From the NCBI GenBank assembly GCA_903870275.1, contig CAIQCK010000030.1, forward strand, positions 117,144-181,143: a DNA stretch of 64,000 nt, in the 5' to 3' direction. Shown here piece after piece: positions 1 to 8,389 of this stretch. Made by a program: the position numbers and the translations under genes. Each line of letters opens with the position of its first letter. Position 1 is the first letter of the stretch. Origin of the DNA: an uncultured bacterium. GTDB lineage: Bacteria > Verrucomicrobiota > Verrucomicrobiia > CAIQCK01. The notes under the pieces are model-generated. The model did not search any database, had not been told where the DNA came from, and was given only the letters and a program-made list of their open reading frames with translations.

Positions 1-796
1 AACGCGACACGGCCAGAGTCGCCGCGCTATAGGCCAGTTCCATCTCCTTGAAAAACGGACGGACCATCGCTTTGAGTCCATTGGCCTCGTAAGCGGCGCG
101 CACACGTTCGAAATCCGACTCGCCGCAGAGGTGAACAAACTGAATTTGCCGGCCCAGATGCTGCAAGTGAGGCAGTGCTTCGATGACAAGGCTGTTGAGG
201 CCGCGCGCGCCCTGGCTGCCGCCAACGACCAGGATGGTGCGGCGCTGCTGGTCAAGACCCAACTGCCAGCGCGCCTCGGCGGCGGGCAGTCTGCGCAATG
301 CGCTGCGGACCGGCGTGCCGGTATCCACCACGCGGCGGCCGGGGAAAAACGCGGCGCATTCCTCCATGCCCACGGCGACGGCGGCGGCGAAAGGCGCGAG
401 CAGCCGCGTGGCGCGGCCGGGAACCGCGTTGGATTCGTGGATGACAAACGGCACGCGGCGCTGCCGCGCCACCCACGCCGCCGGCGCGAGCGTGAACCCG
501 CCCGTGCCGAGAAGAACGTCGGGTTTGAAATCGTCAAAGATCCGCGCGCATTGACGGATGGCGCGCAGCAACCGGACCGTGAACGTCAGCACCCGCGGCG
601 AAAGCAGCGACGGCAATGCGATGACGGGAAGCGCGCGCACCTCAAAGCCGGGCGCGGCAGCGGCGGCCTGCCGGTCAATGTCCTTGCCGGAAACCAGGAG
701 CATCACGCGGTGGCCGCGAAGGCGAAGCATTTCGGCGACGGCCACCCCCGGAAAGAGATGGCCGCCCGATCCGCCGCAAGCAATGGCTACATTCAT
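1..796 (-). CDS. murG: MurG, lipid II synthase (3' end outside window)
   Basis: UDP-N-acetylglucosamine--undecaprenyl-pyrophosphoryl-MurNAc-pentapeptide transferase, which makes lipid II from lipid I on the inner face of the membrane. The N-terminus reads MNVAIACGGSGGHLFPGV, the glycine-rich GGSGGH loop typical of MurG. About 200 residues later comes ILVVGGSQGARGLN, the second-domain G-loop that binds UDP-GlcNAc. Roughly 265 codons are present, and the C-terminal third lies beyond the left edge. The start ATG overlaps the ftsW stop (ATGA), so translation is probably coupled. It is the last visible gene of the dcw operon; murC, murB, ftsQ, ftsA and ftsZ would be expected next but cannot be seen. 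Confidence 0.93.
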   Translation of the reverse strand, partial: MNVAIACGGSGGHLFPGVAVAEMLRLRGHRVMLLVSGKDIDRQAAAAAPGFEVRALPVIALPSLLSPRVLTFTVRLLRAIRQCARIFDDFKPDVLLGTGGFTLAPAAWVARQRRVPFVIHESNAVPGRATRLLAPFAAAVAVGMEECAAFFPGRRVVDTGTPVRSALRRLPAAEARWQLGLDQQRRTILVVGGSQGARGLNSLVIEALPHLQHLGRQIQFVHLCGESDFERVRAAYEANGLKAMVRPFFKEMELAYSAATLAVSR

Positions 797-1968
797 CCGC
801 GCAGTGTCCCGACTTTGAACGGATTCGTCACGCGCCTCGCCGGCGCGAGCGCCGGTTCGGGGGTATCCGCGTGACGGGCGATGCTCAAGAGCACGCCGAC
901 GCAAACCAGCAGCACGCACAAGTCGGTGCCGCCGTAGCTGATGAACGGCAGCGGCATGCCTTTGTTCGGCATGCAACTCGTCACCACCGCGAAATTGATC
1001 AGGGCTTGAAGTCCGATGAGCGTCACGAGGCCCATGCCTAACAAGTAGCCGAAATGTTCGCGCGCCCGCGTGCTGACGTAAACGCCGGCGGCGATCAGCA
1101 CCATGAACGCCAGCAGCATCAGCGCCATCGTCACGAGGCCGAGTTCCTCGCCGATGATCGGCGCGATAAAATCGCTGAACGCCAGCGGCAGGTAATGTTC
1201 CTTGATGCGGCTGAGCCCGAGGCCGACGCCCTGGACGCCGCCGAGCGCGAATGCCACTTTCGCATGCACCTGCTGCACATCGGCGCCGATATTGGTGATC
1301 CGGCTCCAACGCGCCGGGTCCCGACGCAAGTATTCGAAGAGCAACCAGCCCGCCGCGCTGTAAGACGGCAACACCAGCCACCACCGGACGCCGCCGAGCA
1401 GCATCACACCCAGGGCAACGACGCCGATCAGCACGCTCGTGCCCACGTCGGTTTCGAGCATGATCGGCATTACGACCAGTCCCATCACGCCCATCGGCCA
1501 CACGAAGCCCCAGCCGAGGTCGGAAACGCTTTGCCGGAACCGGAGGCATTGCCAGAAACGGACGTTCTGGATGGCCGCACGACCGCGGTCCAGGCACCAC
1601 GCGAGCATGAAAACGACGGCGACCTTACCCAACTCCGACGGCTGGAAGCCCGGCTTCAGCCAGCGGCGTGCGCCGTTGATCCTCATGCCTAAACCCGGCA
1701 CGAGCACGAGCACGAGCAGGATGACGGCAAGAACCCAGAATACCCACGCGGGCTTGCGCCAGACCGCGTAATCAATTTTTGCTGCGGCGAGCAAACCGAT
1801 CACGCCGATGCCGCACCAGACGGCCTGGCGCTTGACGAACCAGTAGAGGTCACCGTGACAGAGGGAGGCTTTTTGGGCATACGGATAACTGGCGCTGTAG
1901 AGCATCACCAATCCGAGGCCCAGCAAGAACAACACGCTAACTAGAATCGCCGCAAAACTTTTCTTCAC
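793..1968 (-). CDS. ftsW: FtsW, SEDS-family lipid II polymerase / division protein
   Basis: Integral membrane glycosyltransferase of the SEDS family that polymerises lipid II at the septum with its partner transpeptidase FtsI. 391 residues, about ten hydrophobic segments, beginning with a typical signal-anchor helix. Family motifs are visible: NGARRWLKPGFQPSELGKV in the middle, and FISYGGTDL near the C-terminus (usually FISYGGSS). The start is GTG with only a weak upstream SD, and the first downstream ATG would remove the first membrane helix. It lies in the dcw cluster between the LysM gene and murG. RodA is the alternative, but the position beside murG and behind ftsI favours FtsW. Confidence 0.92.
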   Translation of the reverse strand: MKKSFAAILVSVLFLLGLGLVMLYSASYPYAQKASLCHGDLYWFVKRQAVWCGIGVIGLLAAAKIDYAVWRKPAWVFWVLAVILLVLVLVPGLGMRINGARRWLKPGFQPSELGKVAVVFMLAWCLDRGRAAIQNVRFWQCLRFRQSVSDLGWGFVWPMGVMGLVVMPIMLETDVGTSVLIGVVALGVMLLGGVRWWLVLPSYSAAGWLLFEYLRRDPARWSRITNIGADVQQVHAKVAFALGGVQGVGLGLSRIKEHYLPLAFSDFIAPIIGEELGLVTMALMLLAFMVLIAAGVYVSTRAREHFGYLLGMGLVTLIGLQALINFAVVTSCMPNKGMPLPFISYGGTDLCVLLVCVGVLLSIARHADTPEPALAPARRVTNPFKVGTLRG

Positions 1969-1991
1969 CTAGTTTGGGTTTCACTCTTGTC

Positions 1992-2034
1992 GGGAGACCT
2001 CCCCAGCCGCCGATCTGGTCTGGGGAAGTCTCCC
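1992..2034. other. Strong intercistronic hairpin between lysM gene and ftsW
   Basis: Perfect 7+7 bp inverted repeat: GGGAGAC then TCCCCAG on one side, CTGGGGA then GTCTCCC on the other, with one internal mismatch and a 13-nt loop. It fills the 98-nt gap between the LysM gene and ftsW. No T-run follows on the minus strand, so it is not a classical intrinsic terminator. It may be an RNA processing or stability element, or an attenuator, that sets ftsW-murG expression. Confidence 0.6.
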
Positions 2035-2066
2035 GCGGTTTCATGAACTCGTAAGGGTTGTCTGAT

Positions 2067-2909
2067 TTACATTGATCCCGGAGCCGGAGTGTTTGGCGCC
2101 GAAGGCGGCGGCGCGGGAATGGACGGCGCGGACGGAGGAGGCTCCGGCAGCGACGGCGTCGTAACGGTCGGCGCGGGCGGCGGCGCGCCACCTGCGGTCG
2201 GCGCGGGAATGCCACCGGTGGGAGTGCCACCTGCGGCGGGCGCAGCGCCACCGGGCACGTTCAGCTTCTGGCCGATCTGAAGTTTCTTCGGATCAAGGCC
2301 AGGATTGGCGTCGATCAGGTCCTTGCTCTTGACGCCGAGTTTCTTGGCGATCGTCGCCGGCGAATCGCCCTTCTCAACAACATACTGGCCACCCGCGGCG
2401 CCAGCAGGCGCGGCGGCCTCGGCACCTTCCTTCTTCGGCGCGGCTTTGGCGGCTTTCTTGTGAACCGTCTTCTTCGGCGCGGCGACTTCCTTCTGACCGC
2501 TCTCCAGCGGCGACGGAACCGACAGCTTCTGGCCGATACGGATGGTGTCGCTGCTCAGATTATTAGCCTGCTTCAGCGCGGTCACCGTCGTGCCGCTCTT
2601 GTGCGCGATGCCGGAGAGCGTGTCCCCTTTGACCACCGTGTAGCTTGACGGGGCTTTCGCAGCAGGAGCGGTCAGAGGCATTGGCTTCGATTCAATGGCT
2701 GGCGCGGTCGCAATCGGCGTCACGGGCGCAACCGGCGGCGGAGCCACCTCCGTCGGCACCACCGCGGCCGGCGGCGCTCCGGGCGGCGGTGTCACAACAG
2801 CCGGCTGGGTCTTGTGTGTCGGCTTGCAGCTTTCAAACAACAACAGTCCTCCGATCACCGCGATGTGCATCCCGGCAATCAGCATTATCTTCGACGTCTT
2901 CGAGTTCAT
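2067..2909 (-). CDS. Secreted or membrane-anchored protein with two LysM domains
   Basis: 280 residues. An N-terminal hydrophobic segment (MLIAGMHIAVIGGLLLF) is followed by ESC, an imperfect lipobox, so it is either a lipoprotein or a signal-anchored protein. Next come a Pro/Ala/Val-rich linker, LysM 1 (YTVVKGDTLSGIAHKSG to IRIGQKLSVP), a Lys-rich linker, LysM 2 (YVVEKGDSPATIAKKLG to LQIGQKLNVPG) and a Pro/Gly/Ala-rich tail. LysM domains bind peptidoglycan glycan strands. The start has a good SD (GGAGGA, 8 nt). It sits inside the dcw operon between murD and ftsW, which suggests a wall-binding role in envelope growth or division. No catalytic domain is visible. Confidence 0.85.
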   Translation of the reverse strand: MNSKTSKIMLIAGMHIAVIGGLLLFESCKPTHKTQPAVVTPPPGAPPAAVVPTEVAPPPVAPVTPIATAPAIESKPMPLTAPAAKAPSSYTVVKGDTLSGIAHKSGTTVTALKQANNLSSDTIRIGQKLSVPSPLESGQKEVAAPKKTVHKKAAKAAPKKEGAEAAAPAGAAGGQYVVEKGDSPATIAKKLGVKSKDLIDANPGLDPKKLQIGQKLNVPGGAAPAAGGTPTGGIPAPTAGGAPPPAPTVTTPSLPEPPPSAPSIPAPPPSAPNTPAPGSM

Positions 2910-2957
2910 GTTTACTTATCCTCCGGTCCTCTCTGCGTTACTTCCTACTGGTTTGGG

Positions 2958-4346
2958 TTAATGTTTGGCTCGCGAAATTTGTTGGCCGGACGCGAGTGTC
3001 CGGACGATTTGCTTAAATTGTTCACCACGGTCTTCGTAGTTGTCAAACATATCAAAACTTGAGCACGCTGGCGACAAAAGAACAACATCGCCGCGCCGCG
3101 CGTTGTCCCGTGCCAGCCGCACTGCCGCTTCCAGCGTGTCGGCCCGGACGCACCGCACCGCGGGCGACCAACTCGTTGCCAGTTTATCGCGCGTTTCGCC
3201 GATCAGCACCGCCAGTTTCGCCTTCAACTTCAATGTCGCATTCAACGACGCAAAATCAAAACCTTTATCCTTGCCGCCCGCAATCAGAACCACGGGCCGG
3301 TTGAACCCGGCCAGCGCCTTCTCCACCGCGTCGGTGTTGGTCGCTTTCGAGTCGTTGACGTAATCGACGCCATCGATCTCCGCGACCCACTCGCACCGAT
3401 GCGGCAGCGGCCGATACACTGCAATGGCCCGCCGCGCCGCGTCCAGCGGCACATGAAACGCCTCACCAACCGCCAGCGCCGACATGATGTTCTCGGCGTT
3501 GTGCGGCCCGCGCAGATGCGTGTCCGCCATGTCGAGCAACTCACCGGCCTGCGCGCTGTAAATCTTCGTGTCCTCCAGCCACATCGCGCAACCTTCGCGC
3601 CGTCCGCGCGCGCTGAACACCACCTGCCGAGGCGCGTCCGGTCGCCGGAGCGAGGCGAAGTCGCCCCTGCAATCCGCGTTCACCACCGCGAGGTCATCCG
3701 GCTGCTGGTTCATGAACACCCGCTCCTTCGCCGCCGCGTAATCGCGCATCGAAGCGTAGCGGTCCAGATGGTCGGGCGTCACGTTCAGCATCACGCTCAC
3801 GTGCGGATGAAACCGCTCGATACGTTCTAATTGGAAAGAACTGACTTCCAACACCACCACATTGAGCCGCCGGGCCGCCGCGTCGTCGCATAACAAATCA
3901 CAAAACGCCCGGCCGATGTTTCCGGCTGGCGGCGCGGCGATTCCGCCGGCCTGTAGCACGGCGGCGCACAACTCCGTCGTGGTCGTCTTGCCGTTAGTGC
4001 CCGTGACGGCCACGACCGGGCACGGGCACAACCGGAATCCGATTTCCAATTCGCTGATCACCGGCACGCCGGAGTTTTCCACCTCGCGAAGCAACATGTT
4101 GTCCGGCGGAAAACCAGGGCTGAGCACGGTTAAATCCGCGGCCGCACGCCCCAGTTGTTGGACGCCGAGCCGCGCCTCGACGCCTTGCGCCCGCAACGAC
4201 TGCGCCACCGTTTGTAGGGCTTCGTTGTCGGCATTGTCAATACCGATAACTCGCGCGCCGCGCGCGGCCAGCAACCGTGCCGCCGCCACGCCGCTGCGGC
4301 CCAAACCGAGCACCAAAACCCGCTTGTTTTTCACGTCAAAGTTCAT
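2958..4346 (-). CDS. murD: MurD, UDP-MurNAc-L-alanine:D-glutamate ligase
   Basis: Cytoplasmic ATP-dependent Mur ligase adding D-Glu to UDP-MurNAc-L-Ala. The N-terminal Rossmann-like domain begins NKRVLVLGLGRSGVAAARLL. The central P-loop is VTGTNGKTTTTEL, then HxxxHLDRY, and the C-terminal domain contains NDSKATNTDAV, all classic MurD motifs. The reading frame runs 28 codons further upstream, but the ATG giving MNFDVKNKRV was chosen because it overlaps the mraY stop (ATGA) and matches the family start. This gives 462 residues, normal for MurD. Confidence 0.95.
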   Translation of the reverse strand: MNFDVKNKRVLVLGLGRSGVAAARLLAARGARVIGIDNADNEALQTVAQSLRAQGVEARLGVQQLGRAAADLTVLSPGFPPDNMLLREVENSGVPVISELEIGFRLCPCPVVAVTGTNGKTTTTELCAAVLQAGGIAAPPAGNIGRAFCDLLCDDAAARRLNVVVLEVSSFQLERIERFHPHVSVMLNVTPDHLDRYASMRDYAAAKERVFMNQQPDDLAVVNADCRGDFASLRRPDAPRQVVFSARGRREGCAMWLEDTKIYSAQAGELLDMADTHLRGPHNAENIMSALAVGEAFHVPLDAARRAIAVYRPLPHRCEWVAEIDGVDYVNDSKATNTDAVEKALAGFNRPVVLIAGGKDKGFDFASLNATLKLKAKLAVLIGETRDKLATSWSPAVRCVRADTLEAAVRLARDNARRGDVVLLSPACSSFDMFDNYEDRGEQFKQIVRTLASGQQISRAKH

Positions 4347-5470
4347 CGCAGTTTCAACGTGCCGAGGCCGACGAGCGCGAAAAGCAGCGCGAGAATCCAA
4401 AACCGCACGACGACTTGCGTTTCGCTCCAACCTTTAAGTTGAAAGTGGTGATGCAACGGCGTCATGAGGAACACGCGCCGGCCCTCGCCGTAAAGGCGCT
4501 TGGTCCATTTGAAGTAGCTGACTTGAATGATGACGCTGGCCGCTTCGACCACGAAGATGCCGCCGATGATGAGCAGCGTGACCGGTTGCTGGATCAACAC
4601 CGCGATAATGCCCAGCACGCCGCCAATGGCCAGCGAACCGGTGTCGCCCATAAATACCTGCGCCGGATGGCAGTTAAACCAGAGAAACCCGATGCCCGCG
4701 CCGAACAGCGCCGAACAGAACACCGTCAATTCGCCAGCGTTTTTCAAATGCGCGATGTGCAGATACGCCGCCAGTTTCGGTTGGTCCGCCACGTAGGCCA
4801 TCACGCCGAGCGCCGCCGCCGCGGTGATTGTGCAACCAATCGCCAGCCCGTCCATGCCATCGGTCAGGTTTACCGCGTTGGAACTGGCAACCACAATGAG
4901 TTCGATCCACACGATCGCCCACAGACCGACATCGGCGATCACGGGCTTCTTCGCGAACGGCAGCCACAGTTCGCGCACCTGCCGCGACGTGTCTGGATCG
5001 AGCCACAACCACGCCCCTACGAGCAAACCGAGCGCGACCTGGCCGGTGAGTTTCTGCCAGCCGCTGAGTCCCTGCCGCGCCTTGTTGCGAACTTTCAGAT
5101 AATCATCCGCCCAGCCGAGCGCCGCCAGCCAGAGCAGACAGAACAACGTCAGCCAGACGAACCTCACTCCGGGGTTCGCCCATAGCAGCGTCGAGACTGT
5201 GAGCGCAACGACGATCAGAATGCCGCCCATCGAAGGCGTCTCGCTCTTGCCTTTGCGCAACGCCGCCAGTGTCGCGAGATCCGCGTCGCCGCCCACGTGC
5301 TCGCCGATCTTCAGCCGTCGCAGCCACCGGATGATCGCCGGCCCCAACCAGACGCTCACGAGCATCGCCGTCACCGCCGCCATCACCGCGCGGAAGTTGA
5401 CATAACGGAAAACATTCAGCGGCCCCAACGCGCCGCCGTAGTGCGTCAGATGGTGGAGGAAGTAGAACAT
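4343..5470 (-). CDS. mraY: MraY, phospho-MurNAc-pentapeptide translocase
   Basis: Integral membrane enzyme forming lipid I from UDP-MurNAc-pentapeptide and undecaprenyl phosphate. 375 residues with about ten transmembrane segments. Diagnostic motifs: GWADDYLKV (the paired catalytic Asp), NLTDGMDGLAIG and MGDTGSLAIGG, plus the C-terminal LHHHFQLKGW histidine cluster. It lies between murF (1-nt gap) and murD (ATGA overlap). Length and topology are normal. Confidence 0.96.
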   Translation of the reverse strand: MFYFLHHLTHYGGALGPLNVFRYVNFRAVMAAVTAMLVSVWLGPAIIRWLRRLKIGEHVGGDADLATLAALRKGKSETPSMGGILIVVALTVSTLLWANPGVRFVWLTLFCLLWLAALGWADDYLKVRNKARQGLSGWQKLTGQVALGLLVGAWLWLDPDTSRQVRELWLPFAKKPVIADVGLWAIVWIELIVVASSNAVNLTDGMDGLAIGCTITAAAALGVMAYVADQPKLAAYLHIAHLKNAGELTVFCSALFGAGIGFLWFNCHPAQVFMGDTGSLAIGGVLGIIAVLIQQPVTLLIIGGIFVVEAASVIIQVSYFKWTKRLYGEGRRVFLMTPLHHHFQLKGWSETQVVVRFWILALLFALVGLGTLKLR

Positions 5471-5471
5471 G

Positions 5472-6923
5472 CTATTTCACCCCTCGCGGCCCGGCTCCGG
5501 GAATCAGCGATTCCATCTTCATGCCGCGCGAACCTTTCAGGAGCACGCAATCTCCCGGCCGGAAACGTTCTCGCAACACCGCTACCGCTTGCGCCACGTC
5601 GTCGCACATGATGACCCCGCCGGCGGGCATCGCATGGGCCGTGGCCTCTTCCGCAATAAATTTCGCTTGCGAACCGACGGTGATGAGCAAGTCCAGCCCC
5701 AGCCCCGCCGCCTCGGCGCCGAGACGCCGATGCCAGCGTTCACTTTCCGCGCCCAACTCCAGCATGTCGCCTAACACGGCCACGCGCCGGCCACGGCACG
5801 GCCGCTCCGCCAGCGTGTGCAACGCCGCGCGCATCGAATCGGGATTTGCATTGTAAGCGTCGTTGATCCACCGGACGCCTTCGATCTCACACGACTGCAT
5901 TCGCATCGCCGGCAACTCGATCTTTCCAAAACCGGCAACGATCTCCTCCGCCGTCAGCCCGAACACGCGCGCGGCGGCGGCGGCCAGCAGCGCGTTGGAA
6001 ATCCAGTGATCGCCGATGGCGGCCAGCTTGACGCGGACGGGCGACGGACTTTCGATCACCGGCGCGCGCGGCGGCACCGCGCACGGCCAGTCCGGCGAGT
6101 CCAGCGGCGGTAGGATCAAATCAAATTCCGCGCCGTCCGCCAAGCGTTGGATGTTTTCGGCGCGCACGCCGGCCTCCGGCGAAAAACCGGCCATGATCAC
6201 GCGCGACGACGTGTGACGGCGAAGCTGCGGCGTCCAGGGGTTGTCCGCGTTCAAAACGGCAACGCCCTCTTTCGGAAGCGCCAGAACGACGGCGGCCTTT
6301 TCGCGCGCCACGGCGGCCTCGTCGCCCATGCCTTCGAGATGCGCCGGGCCGACATTGGTGACGATGGACACCGTTGGCGCGACCATGGCCGCCAGCGGAG
6401 CGAGTTCGCCCGGATGGTTCATGCCCATCTCAAAGACGCCGACCTCGTGCGAGCGCCGAATCCGCAGCAGGCTCAACGGCACGCCGATGTGGTTGTTCAA
6501 GTTGCCCTCGGTCTTGATCGTGGAGAACCGTTCCGCCAGCAGCGCGGCCAGCATGTCCTTGGTGCTGGTCTTGCCGTTGGAACCGGTGATCGCCACGGTG
6601 CGCAGCGGCATCGCCTGCCGGTAAGCCGCCGCCAATTGTTGCAGCGCGACCAGCGTGTCGCGCACCTCAATAACGGGGAGCCTGAACGCGTCCGGCAGCC
6701 GGCGCGGGCTGGAGATGATCGCAGCGACCGCGCCGCGTTCCGCGGCTTGCTGTAAATAATCGTGCCCGTCAAACCGGCCGCCGCGCAACGCCACGAAGAT
6801 TTCGCCAGGCCGAACCTGGCGTGAGTCGCCCGACACACCGTGGAAGAAAGTCTCCACCATGGCGCCCTTTAATTGCCCGCCGCAGGCGCAGGCGGCGTAT
6901 TCGAGGGTTGGTTTTTCCAGCAT
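5472..6923 (-). CDS. murF: MurF, UDP-MurNAc-tripeptide:D-Ala-D-Ala ligase
   Basis: Cytoplasmic ligase that completes the UDP-MurNAc-pentapeptide. The N-terminus has DSRQVRPGEIFVAL and FDGHDY, typical of MurF. The P-loop is ITGSNGKTSTKDML, and NDAYNANPDSMRAAL is the signature near the C-terminal domain. The chosen start overlaps the end of murE by 55 nt. The preceding residues (GGQLKG) resemble the usual MurF N-terminus, so this start is preferred to the Met 21 codons later. 483 residues. Confidence 0.93.
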   Translation of the reverse strand: MLEKPTLEYAACACGGQLKGAMVETFFHGVSGDSRQVRPGEIFVALRGGRFDGHDYLQQAAERGAVAAIISSPRRLPDAFRLPVIEVRDTLVALQQLAAAYRQAMPLRTVAITGSNGKTSTKDMLAALLAERFSTIKTEGNLNNHIGVPLSLLRIRRSHEVGVFEMGMNHPGELAPLAAMVAPTVSIVTNVGPAHLEGMGDEAAVAREKAAVVLALPKEGVAVLNADNPWTPQLRRHTSSRVIMAGFSPEAGVRAENIQRLADGAEFDLILPPLDSPDWPCAVPPRAPVIESPSPVRVKLAAIGDHWISNALLAAAAARVFGLTAEEIVAGFGKIELPAMRMQSCEIEGVRWINDAYNANPDSMRAALHTLAERPCRGRRVAVLGDMLELGAESERWHRRLGAEAAGLGLDLLITVGSQAKFIAEEATAHAMPAGGVIMCDDVAQAVAVLRERFRPGDCVLLKGSRGMKMESLIPGAGPRGVK

Positions 6924-8389
6924 TGCGTCAAATACTCCCGTGCAACTTCGCGGTCGTCAAATGAAATGACCGTATCGGCGAATTCCTGATAGGTCTCGTG
7001 GCCTTTGCCGGCAATCACCACCACGTCGCCGGCCTCCGCCACCGCCAGGACCCGGTTAATGGCTTCGCGCCGTTCCTCGACAACCTCGTATTTCGCCGCG
7101 GCGCCGGCGTGCGTGAAACCTTCCTCGATCTGCGCAATGATCGCGCGCGGCTCTTCCTTGCGCGGGTTGTCGGACGTGAGCACGCTGAAGTCGGCCAGTT
7201 CGCCGGCGACGCGGCCCATGAGCGCGCGTTTGCGAGTGTCGCGGTTGCCGCCGCAGCCGAAGCACACCAGCAGCCGGCCCTTGGCGGACTCGCGCATCGT
7301 CGTCAGCACGTTCTTCAGCGCGTCGTCGGTGTGCGCGTAATCCACAAACACTTGGAACGGCTGGCCACAATCCATCCGCTCCAGCCGGCCCGGCACCGGC
7401 GGCAGCGACTTCAGCGCGCGCGCCATCGCCGGCAGCTTCACGCCGAGCGCCAAAGACGCGCCGATGGCGCCGAGGGCGTTGGACACATTGTAACGTCCAA
7501 ATAACGGCAGCGAAATCCGGTCGACGCCCTTCGGCGTGGCGACCTCAAACTTCAAGCCGACGCAGTTCACCGCGAGTGTCTGGCCTCGAACCGTCGCCTC
7601 GTTCTCGATGCCGAATGTGAGCTTGGCCGCCTTCAACGACATCGCCGCCAAATCGCGGCCGCGCGGATCGTCCACGTTGATGACCGCAATGCCGATTTTG
7701 CCGTTGGTGGAGAGCGATTTGAATAGAACGGTTTTGGCGTCGAAGTAGCCGTCCATCGTCTTGTGATAATCGAGATGGTCCTGCGTCAGGTTAGTGAACA
7801 CGGCGACATCGAAATCAACGCCGAGCACGCGCTTCTGCACCAGCGAATGGCTGCTGACCTCCATCACGACCGCGCCGCAGTTCTGCCGCACCATCTGCGC
7901 CATCATCTCGTGCAGTTCCACCGCCTCCGGCGTCGTGCGCGCCGCGGGAATGACGCGCTCGCCGATCTCGTAGCGGACGGTGCTGATGAGTCCGGTCTTG
8001 ATGCCGGCCTCCTGCAAGATGCGCTGGATCATGAACGCCGTCGTGGTCTTGCCGTTGGTGCCGGTGATGCCGATCACCTTCATCTTTCGATGCGGATGGC
8101 CATAGAACTGCCCCGCCAACTTCGCCATCGCCTCGCGCGCGTCGGGCACGCGGATGACGGTGGCCCGCCGGATGGCGGCCACGGGTTTCTCCACGAGGAT
8201 GGCCGCCGCGCCGCGTTGCACCGCGTGCTCGACAAACTTGTGGCCGTCGGTTTTCAGTCCCGGCAACGCGATGAACAAACTCTCCGGCGTCACGCGCCGC
8301 GAGTCGTATTGAATCGAAAGCACGTCCCGGTCGAGCGGTCCTTCCACTTCCGCGCCGCTCAACACTTCAATCAGTTTTTTAATTTGCAT
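6869..8389 (-). CDS. murE: MurE, UDP-MurNAc-tripeptide synthetase (meso-DAP type)
   Basis: Adds the third stem-peptide residue. Visible: DSRRVTPESLFIALPG near the N-terminus, P-loop ITGTNGKTTTAFM, DHLDYHKTM, and the specificity motif TSDNPRKEEP. The DNPR form is the one found in meso-diaminopimelate-adding enzymes, so DAP-type peptidoglycan is predicted. The start lies 11 nt inside the end of ftsI with no clear SD, suggesting coupled translation. 506 residues, with a short Pro/Ala tail that overlaps the start of murF. Confidence 0.95.
   Translation of the reverse strand: MQIKKLIEVLSGAEVEGPLDRDVLSIQYDSRRVTPESLFIALPGLKTDGHKFVEHAVQRGAAAILVEKPVAAIRRATVIRVPDAREAMAKLAGQFYGHPHRKMKVIGITGTNGKTTTAFMIQRILQEAGIKTGLISTVRYEIGERVIPAARTTPEAVELHEMMAQMVRQNCGAVVMEVSSHSLVQKRVLGVDFDVAVFTNLTQDHLDYHKTMDGYFDAKTVLFKSLSTNGKIGIAVINVDDPRGRDLAAMSLKAAKLTFGIENEATVRGQTLAVNCVGLKFEVATPKGVDRISLPLFGRYNVSNALGAIGASLALGVKLPAMARALKSLPPVPGRLERMDCGQPFQVFVDYAHTDDALKNVLTTMRESAKGRLLVCFGCGGNRDTRKRALMGRVAGELADFSVLTSDNPRKEEPRAIIAQIEEGFTHAGAAAKYEVVEERREAINRVLAVAEAGDVVVIAGKGHETYQEFADTVISFDDREVAREYLTQCWKNQPSNTPPAPAAGN

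Noticed and set aside
131..874. Long plus-strand frame over the murG region
   Set aside because: It is the complement of clear MurG coding sequence (GGSGGH and GGSQGA motifs on the minus strand) and has Arg/Ala-rich shadow composition.
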